A stretch of DNA of 64,000 nucleotides from Phenylobacterium koreense (GTDB taxonomy: Bacteria; Pseudomonadota; Alphaproteobacteria; Caulobacterales; Caulobacteraceae): assembly GCF_040545335.1 (NCBI RefSeq), contig NZ_JBEPLU010000001.1:1054001-1118000 (forward strand), in the 5' to 3' direction. Shown piece after piece: positions 37,127 to 44,420 of this stretch. The position numbers were made by a program, and so were the translations under genes. Position 1 is the first letter of the stretch; every line of letters starts with the position of its first letter. The notes beneath the pieces were generated by a model. That model was given only the letters and a program-made list of their open reading frames with translations, searched no databases and was not told the origin of the DNA.

Positions 37127-37881
37127 CAGGCGCGGGCGAGTTCGCCCAAGATGAGCTCGCGACAGGCCTCGGGCGCCTCGCGCAGCAGGTCGTGGCCGCA
37201 ACCGGCCAGGGTCTCCATCCGGATGGCTGGATAGGCGGCCAGGCGCGCGTGCGCCGCGCCGTCCATCAGCGAAGGGGCCGGGCTGTCGCGCGGCTCGCCG
37301 AGCGGGACGCTTCCCGAAAGCACGAACACCGGCGCGCGGATGCGGTCGAGCAGTTCCCCATAGTCGCGGTTCTCCGCGATGGCGCCGTCCCGCCAGCCGA
37401 TGGTCGTGAAGAGGAAGTCGGGGTCGAGGGCCTCGCCCCTGGCCTCACCGGCGCGGATGCGGGCCTCCAGCGGCCACAGGCCGGCGGTGGAAAGCAGGGG
37501 ATCCAGGGCCACACAGGCCCGGCGATGGGCGGCGAGCGCCAGGGCGATGGTCCCGCCCAGGCCTGCGCCGACCACCAGCACTCGACGGCCCGGAAGGATG
37601 GTGTCGATGCTGCGGGCGTAGGCTGTGATCAGGTTGGTCCAGCCCCCCTCGGAGAACCTCGGCGCCTTGCCATGGCCCGGCAGTCCCGCCAGCACGACCT
37701 CGGCCTCGGGCTCCAGCCGGCCGAACCAGTCGGCCATCGCGCCAGGCGTGGAAAAGAGGTCGTGGATGAGCACCACGGCCGCCTTGCTGCGATCCTTGAT
37801 CTCCGGCCGGGCGACGAAGACGAACTCGTCGCCCGCAGGCGTGTGGACGTGCAGCCACTTGGTATCGCTGATCGGTCGCAC
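37126..37881 (-). CDS. alpha/beta hydrolase-fold protein lacking the nucleophile Ser
   Basis: A 251-residue alpha/beta hydrolase-fold protein. AVVLIHDLFSTPGAMADWF, VVLAGLPGHGKAPRFSEGGW and a C-terminal LAGCGHDLLREAPEACRELI give the fold and the catalytic His position. The nucleophile elbow reads VVGAGLGGTIAL: Gly107 stands where Ser is expected in GxSxG. Thus it may be a non-hydrolytic member or use another mechanism. Close relatives in Caulobacterales would show whether this is fixed. It is convergent with pheT and has no operon partner. Confidence 0.8.
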   Translation of the reverse strand: MRPISDTKWLHVHTPAGDEFVFVARPEIKDRSKAAVVLIHDLFSTPGAMADWFGRLEPEAEVVLAGLPGHGKAPRFSEGGWTNLITAYARSIDTILPGRRVLVVGAGLGGTIALALAAHRRACVALDPLLSTAGLWPLEARIRAGEARGEALDPDFLFTTIGWRDGAIAENRDYGELLDRIRAPVFVLSGSVPLGEPRDSPAPSLMDGAAHARLAAYPAIRMETLAGCGHDLLREAPEACRELILGELARA

Positions 37882-37909
37882 CCGCCCCCCGGCCGGCTGA
37901 ACTCAGATA

Positions 37910-38536
37910 TTAGAAGGGCAGGAAGCGACGCGTCCTGCTGAAGCCCAGATAGCCGACATTCGCGCCGAGTCGCAGCCCCACGCCAGCGCGGATCGGCGCC
38001 AGGGTGATGTCGTCGGAGCGCAGGTAGTTCACGCCCAGGCCGCCGATCAGATAGGCCGAGCCCTCGACCCCCGGGAAGCGTTGGAAAATCACTTCCGGGT
38101 AGTGGAGGTTGTAGCAGAGGGTGAAGACGCGGCTGGCGTTGCCGCCGAAGTCCCAGCCTACGGACGGGCCCTGCCAGAACACCTCGATGGGCTGGCGGTT
38201 CTTCATGTAGAGCAGGCCGCGGCCGTAGCGGGCGCCGCCGACGATGGCCGCGCTGCCCTCCTCACCCGCGACGTAGGCGGTGGGACGGCCGTTATCCTGG
38301 AAAACCCGCTCGATCGCCCCGCCGGCGGCCTCGGCCGTGACGCCGAGGAAATCGGAGACGTTGTTGACGATCTCGTCGCGGCTGTAGGTCTCGGCCTGGC
38401 CGGTCGAATAGCTGGGATTGGCGGTCGCGCTGGGCGACGGCGGAGGCAACGAGCCCGGGGCGGTCGATTGGGCGCTGGCGCACCCGGCGACTCCGGCGGT
38501 GGCGAGCCCTGAAACGATAAGCGTGCGGCGATCCAT
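37910..38536 (-). CDS. eipA: periplasmic envelope-integrity protein EipA (DUF1134)
   Basis: A DUF1134 protein, homologous to Brucella EipA, a soluble periplasmic beta-barrel needed for envelope stress resistance. The N-terminal MDRRTLIVSGLATAGVAGCASAQ (in pieces) is an export signal with a possible lipobox VAGC. A Pro/Ser-rich linker follows (SLPPPSPSATANP), then the domain from about residue 55 (YSRDEIVNNVSDFLGV) to the end, with ARYGRGLLYMK, VFWQGPSVGWDFGGNASRVF, FPGVEGSAYLIGGLGVNYL and APIRAGVGLRLGANVGYLGF. Start is ATG 38536; an ATG-equivalent three codons upstream is possible. A perfect CtrA box lies about 72 bases upstream. Confidence 0.9.
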   Translation of the reverse strand: MDRRTLIVSGLATAGVAGCASAQSTAPGSLPPPSPSATANPSYSTGQAETYSRDEIVNNVSDFLGVTAEAAGGAIERVFQDNGRPTAYVAGEEGSAAIVGGARYGRGLLYMKNRQPIEVFWQGPSVGWDFGGNASRVFTLCYNLHYPEVIFQRFPGVEGSAYLIGGLGVNYLRSDDITLAPIRAGVGLRLGANVGYLGFSRTRRFLPF

Positions 38537-38607
38537 GTGTCGCAATTATTCCCTGGAAGCTTGAACGAGCCTCACATCCCCAAGAGGCATGAATGGGGCC
38601 GCCCGCC

Positions 38608-38624
38608 TTAACGGCGGATTAACC
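38608..38624. promoter_or_regulatory. CtrA-type box TTAA-N7-TTAACC
   Basis: TTAACGGCGGATTAACC matches the CtrA consensus TTAA-N7-TTAAC exactly. It lies between divergent eipA (start 38536) and lepA (start 38688). Brucella eipA is reported to be directly activated by CtrA, so the eipA direction is the likelier target. Whether CtrA binds here is inference. Confidence 0.75.
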
Positions 38625-38687
38625 ATGAGGGCCCAGCGCACGCGCCCTACTCGCGATCTGCGCCGAATGTGCTAGAGGCGGGGCGAA

Positions 38688-40493
38688 ATGACGACGCCCC
38701 TTTCCCGCATCCGCAACTTCTCGATCGTGGCCCACATCGACCACGGGAAGTCGACCCTGTCCGACCGGCTCATCCAGGAGACCGGCGCGCTCAGCCAGCG
38801 CGAGATGAAGGAGCAGGTGCTCGACAACATGGAGATCGAGCGCGAGCGCGGCATCACCATCAAGGCGCAGACTGTGCGCCTGCATTATCGCGCGCGCGAC
38901 GGCGAGGAATACGTCCTCAACCTGATGGACACTCCCGGCCACGTCGACTTCGCCTACGAGGTCTCGCGCAGCCTGGCCGCGTGCGAAGGCTCGATCCTGG
39001 TGGTGGACGCCTCGCAGGGGGTCGAAGCCCAGACCCTGGCCAACGTCTACCAGGCGATCGACAACAACCACGAGATCGTGCCGGTCCTGAACAAGATCGA
39101 CCTGCCCGCCGCCGAGCCTGATCGCGTGCGCCAGCAGATCGAAGACGTCATCGGCATCGACGCGTCCGACGCGGTGGAGTGCTCGGCCAAGACCGGCGTC
39201 GGCATCGCCGACGTGCTGGAGGCGGTGGTGACCCGCCTGCCCCCGCCCAAGGGCGACCGCGACGCGCCGCTGAAGGCGCTGCTGGTCGACGCCTGGTACG
39301 ACCCCTATCTCGGCGTCGTGGTGCTGGTGCGCATCTTCGACGGCGTTCTGAAGGCCGGCCAGCGGGTGCGCATGATGAACGCCGGGGCGACCTATCAGGT
39401 CGACCGCATCGGCGTGTTCCGGCCCAAGCAGACCGAGGTGGCCGAGCTCGGCCCGGGTGAGGTCGGCTACATCACCGCCCAGATCAAGCAGGTGTCCGAC
39501 GCCGCCGTCGGCGACACCATCACCGACGAGAAGCGCCAGACCGCCGCGGCGCTCACCGGCTTCCGCGAGGTGCAGCCGGTGGTGTTCTGCGGCCTCTTCC
39601 CGGTGGACGCGGCCGACTTCGAGGACCTGCGCGCCGCCATCGGCCGGCTGCGCCTGAACGACGCCAGCTTCTCCTACGAGATGGAGACCTCCGCGGCCCT
39701 GGGCTTCGGCTTCCGCTGCGGGTTCCTCGGCCTGCTGCACCTGGAGATCATCCAGGAACGGCTGTCGCGCGAATTCGACCTGGACCTGATCGCGACCGCG
39801 CCGAGCGTGGTCTACAAGATCGCGATGACCGACGGCGCGGTCATCGACCTGCACAACCCCGCCGACATGCCCGACCCGGTGAAGATCGAATCGATCAGCG
39901 AGCCGTGGATCAAGGCGACGATTCTGACACCGGACGAGTACCTCGGCTCGGTCATCAAGCTCTGCCAGGACCGCCGCGGCGAGCAGCGGGAGCTGTCCTA
40001 TGTCGGCGCCCGGGCCCTGGTGGTCTACGACCTGCCGCTGAACGAGGTGGTGTTCGACTTCTACGACCGCCTGAAGAGCGTCTCGAAGGGCTACGCCTCC
40101 TTCGACTACCAGATCGAGGGCTATCGCGAGGGCGACCTTGTGAAGATGTCGATCCTGGTCAATTCCGAGCCGGTGGACGCGCTGTCCATGCTGGTCCACC
40201 GCAGCCGCGCCGAGACGCGGGGCCGCTCCATGGTCGAACGGATGAAGGACCTGATCCCGCAGCACATGTTCCAGATCCCGATCCAGGCGGCGATCGGCGG
40301 CCGGATCGTCGCCCGCGAGACCATCCGGGCGCTGCGCAAGGACGTGACGGCCAAGTGCTATGGCGGCGACATGAGCCGCAAGCGCAAGCTCCTCGACAAG
40401 CAGAAGGAGGGGAAGAAGCGCATGCGGCAGTTCGGCAAGGTCGAGATCCCGCAGGAAGCCTTCATCGCCGCCCTGAAGATGGACGCCGACTAG
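38688..40493 (+). CDS. lepA: elongation factor 4 (LepA)
   Basis: LepA/EF4 is a ribosome-associated GTPase, 601 residues. G domain: G1 [15 protein letters not shown], the switch [16 protein letters not shown]3 [14 protein letters not shown]4 VLNKIDLP, G5 SAKTGVGI. Domain II, then domains III and V, and the unique C-terminal domain with [30 protein letters not shown] (in pieces). Complete. The tail overlaps the convergent DUF2784 gene by 32 bases. Confidence 0.97.
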   Translation: MTTPLSRIRNFSIVAHIDHGKSTLSDRLIQETGALSQREMKEQVLDNMEIERERGITIKAQTVRLHYRARDGEEYVLNLMDTPGHVDFAYEVSRSLAACEGSILVVDASQGVEAQTLANVYQAIDNNHEIVPVLNKIDLPAAEPDRVRQQIEDVIGIDASDAVECSAKTGVGIADVLEAVVTRLPPPKGDRDAPLKALLVDAWYDPYLGVVVLVRIFDGVLKAGQRVRMMNAGATYQVDRIGVFRPKQTEVAELGPGEVGYITAQIKQVSDAAVGDTITDEKRQTAAALTGFREVQPVVFCGLFPVDAADFEDLRAAIGRLRLNDASFSYEMETSAALGFGFRCGFLGLLHLEIIQERLSREFDLDLIATAPSVVYKIAMTDGAVIDLHNPADMPDPVKIESISEPWIKATILTPDEYLGSVIKLCQDRRGEQRELSYVGARALVVYDLPLNEVVFDFYDRLKSVSKGYASFDYQIEGYREGDLVKMSILVNSEPVDALSMLVHRSRAETRGRSMVERMKDLIPQHMFQIPIQAAIGGRIVARETIRALRKDVTAKCYGGDMSRKRKLLDKQKEGKKRMRQFGKVEIPQEAFIAALKMDAD

Positions 40494-40860
40494 GCCTGGG
40501 CGGAACCAGGAACCACAGGGCCAGGACATACGCGAAGACCGCCATATAGGCCGCGGTGAACACCCATAGCGGCAGGGGCCAGTAGATCAGGCTGTTGATC
40601 GTCCGTGCGATCAGAGGCGGCCTCTCGACGCCGCCGCCGGCCTCGTCCTGCCAGATGGTCAGGAAGCAGGCGCGGCCAAGCACCGCCTGCAGCGCCACCA
40701 CGGCGAGGGAGGCAAGGTGCAGCAGCCGCCAGCCGCGGGCGCGCACGAAGCGCCAGCCTCTCCAGGCGCCCAGCGGAATGGCGACCAGGCCGAACAGGTT
40801 GAAGGCGATCACCGCCAGGTGCAGGGCCAGCATGAGGGCTGCGACAACCGTCCCGCTCAT
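40462..40860 (-). CDS. DUF2784 membrane protein
   Basis: A 132-residue membrane protein of DUF2784: [63 protein letters not shown] (in pieces), then [27 protein letters not shown]. Four hydrophobic segments. [10 protein letters not shown] is the family signature. The C-terminal basic tail ([13 protein letters not shown]) overlaps lepA on the other strand. ATG 40860 is chosen because the eleven preceding residues are hydrophilic and atypical. Function unknown. Confidence 0.82.
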   Translation of the reverse strand: MSGTVVAALMLALHLAVIAFNLFGLVAIPLGAWRGWRFVRARGWRLLHLASLAVVALQAVLGRACFLTIWQDEAGGGVERPPLIARTINSLIYWPLPLWVFTAAYMAVFAYVLALWFLVPPRPSRRPSSGRR

Positions 40861-40956
40861 CGGATCGCCACCGCGATTGATCCGCCGCCACACCCACGCC
40901 TAAAAAGGGCCTGGAAGCGCAGCCATGAAGCTTCCGCCAAGAAGGGGAGCTCACCC

Positions 40957-41094
40957 ATGCGCAAGATCATCGCCCTCGCCGCCGTCGCCGCCGCGCTTAT
41001 GGCGTCCGCCTGCAACACCGTCGAAGGCCTCGGCCGCGACGCCCAGGCCGCCGGCGCGGCCGTCACAGGCGCCGCCAGCGACATGAAGCGGTAG
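40957..41094 (+). CDS. entericidin A/B-family lipoprotein
   Basis: A 45-residue lipoprotein. MRKIIALAAVAAALMASAC has the lipobox ASAC, and NTVEGLGRDAQAAGAAVTGAASD is the entericidin pattern. In E. coli entericidins form an antidote/toxin lipoprotein pair tied to stationary phase; single copies in alphaproteobacteria have no shown function. ATG 40957 has GGGGAG nine bases before it. Confidence 0.85.
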   Translation: MRKIIALAAVAAALMASACNTVEGLGRDAQAAGAAVTGAASDMKR

Positions 41095-41100
41095 GCGATT

Positions 41101-41256
41101 TCAGGCGTCCTCCTCGCGGGACGCCTCCTCCGCCACCTTGGCCTTCTCGGCGGGGCTGACGATGTGGTCCGGCGCCCTGCGGGAGCTTTCCTCCGCAGGC
41201 GTGGTCGGGGCTTGGGGATGCTCCTCCGCCGGTTTCGACGGCTTGGTCGCGGCCAT
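41101..41256 (-). CDS. small acidic hypothetical protein, 51 residues
   Basis: A short frame MAATKPSKPAEEHPQAPTTP..., ending SPAEKAKVAEEASREEDA. It is hydrophilic, Pro/Glu-rich, probably disordered, with no family recognised. CCGGAG lies nine bases before ATG 41256; an upstream in-frame ATG at 41274 would add six residues. It is convergent with the entericidin gene. Codon third positions are mostly G or C, in line with coding. Confidence 0.5.
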   Translation of the reverse strand: MAATKPSKPAEEHPQAPTTPAEESSRRAPDHIVSPAEKAKVAEEASREEDA

Positions 41257-41417
41257 ATGAACTGCTCCGGACATGGTGGCTTGTCTTGCTGAAACAGGCG
41301 GAGGCGGGCGCGGGTTCAGGCTTGCGGGACAATTCCTGGCGCGTTGCGGCCATTGGCGCCCTTCCCTTGTGGGGACGCAGGGCCTATCGGTGGCCCCGTC
41401 GTCGACCAGGTGCGCTC

Positions 41418-41798
41418 ATGTTCTTGCAGTCCATGCGTCGCGGCCTGAAAGGCCGCTGTCCCCATTGCGGAGAAGGCAAGCTCTTCCGCGCCTATCTGAA
41501 GGTCTCGCCCACCTGCCCGGCCTGTGGCCACGACCTGGCCAAATATCCGGCCGACGACGGCCCGGCCTATTTCACCATCCTGATGGTCGGCCACCTGGTC
41601 GTCGCGCCGCTGCTGCTCTTCCCGGCGATCTGGCAGGTCTCGCCCTGGATCGTCGTGCCCTCGACCTTGATCCCCCTGACGGTGATCAGCCTGTTGCTCT
41701 TGCCGTTGAACAAGGGCTGGTTCATCGGCCTGCTCTACGCGCTTGGCGTCAAGCGCGGCGACGCCGCCGTCCATACCGCCGACGTGGCCGACCGCTAG
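41418..41798 (+). CDS. DUF983 membrane protein with zinc-ribbon-like motif
   Basis: A 126-residue protein of DUF983. RGLKGRCPHCGEGKLFRAYLKVSPTCPACGHDL carries two CxxC pairs (read in pieces) that look like a zinc ribbon. It is followed by two hydrophobic hairpins (YFTILMVGHLVVAPLLLFPAIW and VPSTLIPLTVISLLLLPLNKGWFIGLLYAL, in pieces). Members are found near cytochrome oxidase or other envelope genes, with no shown function. ATG 41418 fits the family start MFLQSMRRGLKGRCP. Confidence 0.88.
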   Translation: MFLQSMRRGLKGRCPHCGEGKLFRAYLKVSPTCPACGHDLAKYPADDGPAYFTILMVGHLVVAPLLLFPAIWQVSPWIVVPSTLIPLTVISLLLLPLNKGWFIGLLYALGVKRGDAAVHTADVADR

Positions 41799-41872
41799 GC
41801 GGCAGGAACCGGCGCCGAAGCCGACCGTTGCCTCGGTAAGACCCCTAAGGGTCCGCACCGGAGGAGGCGCTC

Positions 41873-42031
41873 GTGAGCCTTGGAACCATCCTGCTTATCG
41901 TGCTGATCGTCCTGTTGATCGGCGCCTTGCCGACCTGGGGCTATTCGAGTTCGTGGGGATACTTCCCATCCGGCGGCATGGGCCTGATCCTGGTGATCGT
42001 GCTGCTCCTGGTCCTGACGGGTCGCCTCTAG
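41873..42031 (+). CDS. DUF3309 small hydrophobic protein
   Basis: A 52-residue protein: SLGTILLIVLIVLLIGALPTW, then YSSSWGYFPSGGMGLILVIVLLLVLTGRL (in pieces). This is the DUF3309 pattern, two short transmembrane helices around GYxPSGG. GTG 41873 is preceded by GGAGGAGG at seven bases, a very strong ribosome site. Function unknown; common in soil alphaproteobacteria. Confidence 0.85.
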   Translation: MSLGTILLIVLIVLLIGALPTWGYSSSWGYFPSGGMGLILVIVLLLVLTGRL

Positions 42032-42087
42032 CCGGGCGGTGGGCGGCGCCCTAGGATTCCAGGCGTAGTCGCGTTCAGGACGGCCTG

Positions 42088-42801
42088 GTGAACTTCGTTC
42101 GAGCTCTCTCCTCCGCCGACATGGCGGCCCTGGCCCTGTTCGCCGCGGTGTGGCTCGCCTACGAGCCGCTGCTGAGGACGCTCGCGCGCGGCCGAGGCCT
42201 GATCAACACCGACATGACCATCATCCGCGTCGCGTGGATGCGGACCATGACGATGCGCGAAAACAAGCTCATGGATGGCCAGTTGCTCGGGCACACCCTG
42301 AACTCCGCATCGTTCTTCGCCTCGTCGAACCTCATCCTCATCGCCGGCGCCGCCGGCGTGCTGTTCGGCGGCGAAGGCGCGTTCCGCAGCGCCTCGAGCC
42401 TGATGGTGCTGAAGACGTCCTCCCGGCTGCTGTTCGAGGCGCAGATTTCCCTGGTGCTGCTGACCCTCGCCCGCGGCCTGCTCGAATTCATCTGGGCCAT
42501 CCGGCAGATGAACTATTGCCTGGCGGTGATCGGGGCCGCCCGCGACACCGCCGACAAAGCCTTTGCGACGGAGTACGGCGAGGCGGCGGCTCGGCTGCTG
42601 AATCCGGCGCTGTCGTCGTTCAACAGGGGCGTGCGCGGCTACTACTTCGCGCTGGCGGCGGCGGCCTGGCTTTTCGGGCCCATCCCCTTCGCCCTGGTCA
42701 CCCTGGCGGCGGTCGCGCTGCTGTTCTCGCGCCAGCGCAGTTCGCCGGCCGCGGCGGCGATCGCCGACGTGCGGCGGCTGCTGGACCGGGACACTAGCTA
42801 G
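42088..42801 (+). CDS. DUF599 membrane protein
   Basis: A 237-residue protein of DUF599: IRVAWMRTMTMRENKLMDGQLLGHTLNSASFFASSNLILIAG (in pieces), MVLKTSSRLLFEAQISLVLLTLARG and FNRGVRGYYFALAAAAWLFGP. Four transmembrane segments are predicted. Function is unknown; relatives are widespread in alphaproteobacteria. The start is GTG 42088 (GTGAACTTCGTT). It is convergent with the YjbR gene. Confidence 0.87.
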   Translation: MNFVRALSSADMAALALFAAVWLAYEPLLRTLARGRGLINTDMTIIRVAWMRTMTMRENKLMDGQLLGHTLNSASFFASSNLILIAGAAGVLFGGEGAFRSASSLMVLKTSSRLLFEAQISLVLLTLARGLLEFIWAIRQMNYCLAVIGAARDTADKAFATEYGEAAARLLNPALSSFNRGVRGYYFALAAAAWLFGPIPFALVTLAAVALLFSRQRSSPAAAAIADVRRLLDRDTS

Positions 42802-43136
42802 AGGCCCAACTCCGCCCGGAGCTTGCGGGTCAGCTTGGCGGCGATCAACTCGTGGGAGGTGGCGATCCAGCCGGCCACCTCTTCGGGTTCGACGTCATCG
42901 ATATCGACGGAAACCCATTGCCCCTTGGCCAGGTAAGGCGCCTGGCGGCCAGGTCCGCCCTCGTCGGTGAGCACCACGAAGCCGATCTCCGTGACCTTGA
43001 ACGACAGCGCCTCGCCAAGGCCACAGATGGCGAACACCTTGCCGCCGACCTTGTAGACGTCCGCGCCGCCCCACTGGACCACCTTGGTGGCGGCCGGCAG
43101 GGCCAGCGCCAGAAGCTCGACGTCCGTCCGGTTCAA
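42798..43136 (-). CDS. MmcQ/YjbR family protein
   Basis: A 112-residue MmcQ/YjbR protein: [40 protein letters not shown], and a C-terminal [18 protein letters not shown]. The fold (CyaY-like) is thought to bind DNA, but functions are poorly known. The TTG start at 43136 overlaps the msrA stop by three bases, implying coupling with msrA. Confidence 0.85.
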   Translation of the reverse strand: MNRTDVELLALALPAATKVVQWGGADVYKVGGKVFAICGLGEALSFKVTEIGFVVLTDEGGPGRQAPYLAKGQWVSVDIDDVEPEEVAGWIATSHELIAAKLTRKLRAELGL

Positions 43137-43785
43137 GCGCTGACGCCGACGCCGATCGGGCAGGTGACGCCCGTGCCGCCGATGCCGCAGTAGCCGGCGG
43201 GATTCTTGGCCAGGTACTGCTGGTGATAGTCCTCGGCGAAATAGAACTCGGGCGCCTCGGCGATCTCGGTGGTGACCGGGCCGTAGCCCTTGGCCGACAG
43301 CGCCTGCTGGTAGGCCTGCAGCGAGGCCGTGGCCGCAGCGGCCTGGGCGTCGTTGTGGACGTAAATGCCCGACCGGTACTGGGTCCCGATGTCGTTTCCC
43401 TGGCGCATGCCCTGGGTCGGGTCGTGGTTCTCCCAGAAGACCTTCAGCAGGTCCTCATAGGTGACTACGCGGGGATCGAAGACCACGCGAACCGATTCAG
43501 CATGGCCGGTGCGACCGCTGCAGACCTCTTCATAGGTCGGATTGGGGTGATCCCGTTCTGATAGCCGACGGCCGTCACCCAGACGCCGGGAACCTGCCAG
43601 AACTTGCGCTCCACGCCCCAGAAGCAGCCCATGGCGAAGTCGGCGACCTCCAGCCCTTCCGGATAGGGCCCCTTCAGCGGACGGCCGTTCACGAAGTGAA
43701 GCTCGGCGGTGGGCAAGGGGTTCGACCGGCCCGGGAGGGCGGTGTCGGGGGAGGGAAGCTCGGAGGTTTTCTTGGCGAAGAGCAT
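43133..43785 (-). pseudogene. msrA: peptide-methionine (S)-S-oxide reductase split by a -1 frameshift
   Basis: MsrA repairs oxidised methionine. The N-terminal part (from ATG 43785) has [34 protein letters not shown] with the catalytic Cys in GCFWG, through [10 protein letters not shown]. Then the frame is lost. The other frame resumes at once with [54 protein letters not shown] and a C-terminal [10 protein letters not shown] with resolving cysteines. One base is missing in the G run at 43544-43547 (five Gs would restore the family sequence). The rest is intact and ungapped. It could be a recent mutation, phase variation at the homopolymer, or a sequencing error. Confidence 0.85.
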
Positions 43786-43948
43786 GGGCTTGGCCGATCA
43801 GGAGGGGACAGGCTGCAAACATAGGAGTGCGGTCACGCAAATGCACGCGCCCCAGCGGCGCCAAAGGCTCAAACGGCGCTTGCCCGGCAAGGCGTCATGA
43901 GTATATTGCGCGCCTTCCGCGAGGGGCCGCACGCTCCTCAAGGCCTGT

Positions 43949-44038
43949 GGTGAGGTGGCGGAGTGGTCGATCGCGCACGCTTGGAAAGCGTGTATAGGTG
44001 AAAGCCTATCGAGGGTTCGAATCCCTCTCTCACCGCCA
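43949..44038 (+). tRNA. tRNA-Ser (GGA)
   Basis: A 90-base class II tRNA with encoded CCA. Acceptor GGTGAGG pairs with the 3' CTCACC side; the anticodon arm CACGC-TTGGAAA-GCGTG shows anticodon GGA; a long variable arm (TATAGG / CCTATC region) is typical of serine; the T arm GAGGG-TTCGAAT-CCCTC is perfect. The 3' end GCCA includes the discriminator G at 44035. Confidence 0.97.
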
Positions 44039-44410
44039 TTCAGTCTGAAAATTCGTCTCTCAACCGACGCTGGACGCCCAAGCCGCGGATAACGCGGCGC
44101 TTTTCCCGCTTCCTAGCCAACTGGTCTCGCGCAACCGCCGCCGTAAGCGGCGCAATAGCGCCCCTGTGCGTCGCCGGTCTCTCGCGGCGCCCCGCCATAC
44201 ACAGTTTCACCCTGTTGTCCTGTTCCCCGCAATCGACCGGTCGTGACGAGGCCGGCTGCACAGCCGGCCTCGTAGCAAACACCTGATCTAACGGGTTTTC
44301 TTTAGCGCTGTTGCGCGATGCGCACTGAACAGAACAGGAGAAAAACAGGCCCTGCTATCGGCTGGAACAGGTCCTGCAAGCGCAGGGAACAGGACCTGCA
44401 ACCCGTTGAA
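44039..44410. other. gene-free spacer between tRNA-Ser and serine recombinase
   Basis: This 372-base stretch has no convincing gene. It contains a 28-bp palindrome with a 2-base centre and a series of CAGG-N-CCTG repeats spaced 22 bases apart, both listed separately. It also holds mixed low-complexity sequence of lower GC. Its position between a tRNA gene and a site-specific recombinase makes it the likely attachment region. Confidence 0.5.
44246..44273. repeat. 28-bp near-perfect palindrome, possible recombination site
   Basis: Arm ACGAGGCCGGCTG (44246-44258), centre CA, and the exact complement CAGCCGGCCTCGT (44261-44273). A 28-bp site with a 2-base centre is the size and layout of a serine recombinase crossover site. 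It could equally be a terminator hairpin, but no T run follows on either side. Confidence 0.6.
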
Positions 44411-44420
44411 TCAGGACCTG
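44344..44420. repeat. CAGG-N-CCTG repeats at 22-bp spacing
   Basis: Four copies: AACAGGCCCTGC (44344-44355), AACAGGTCCTGC (44366-44377), AACAGGACCTGC (44388-44399) and ATCAGGACCTG (44410-44420). Each core is itself palindromic. A partial copy AACAGG lies at 44333. The last copy overlaps the recombinase stop codon. Two-helical-turn spacing suggests a protein-binding array. Confidence 0.75.

Noticed and set aside
43949..44038. tRNA-Ser 3' end as attachment site with direct repeat
   Set aside because: No second copy of the tRNA 3' sequence was seen between 44 and 53.8 kb, and serine recombinases do not usually need one.
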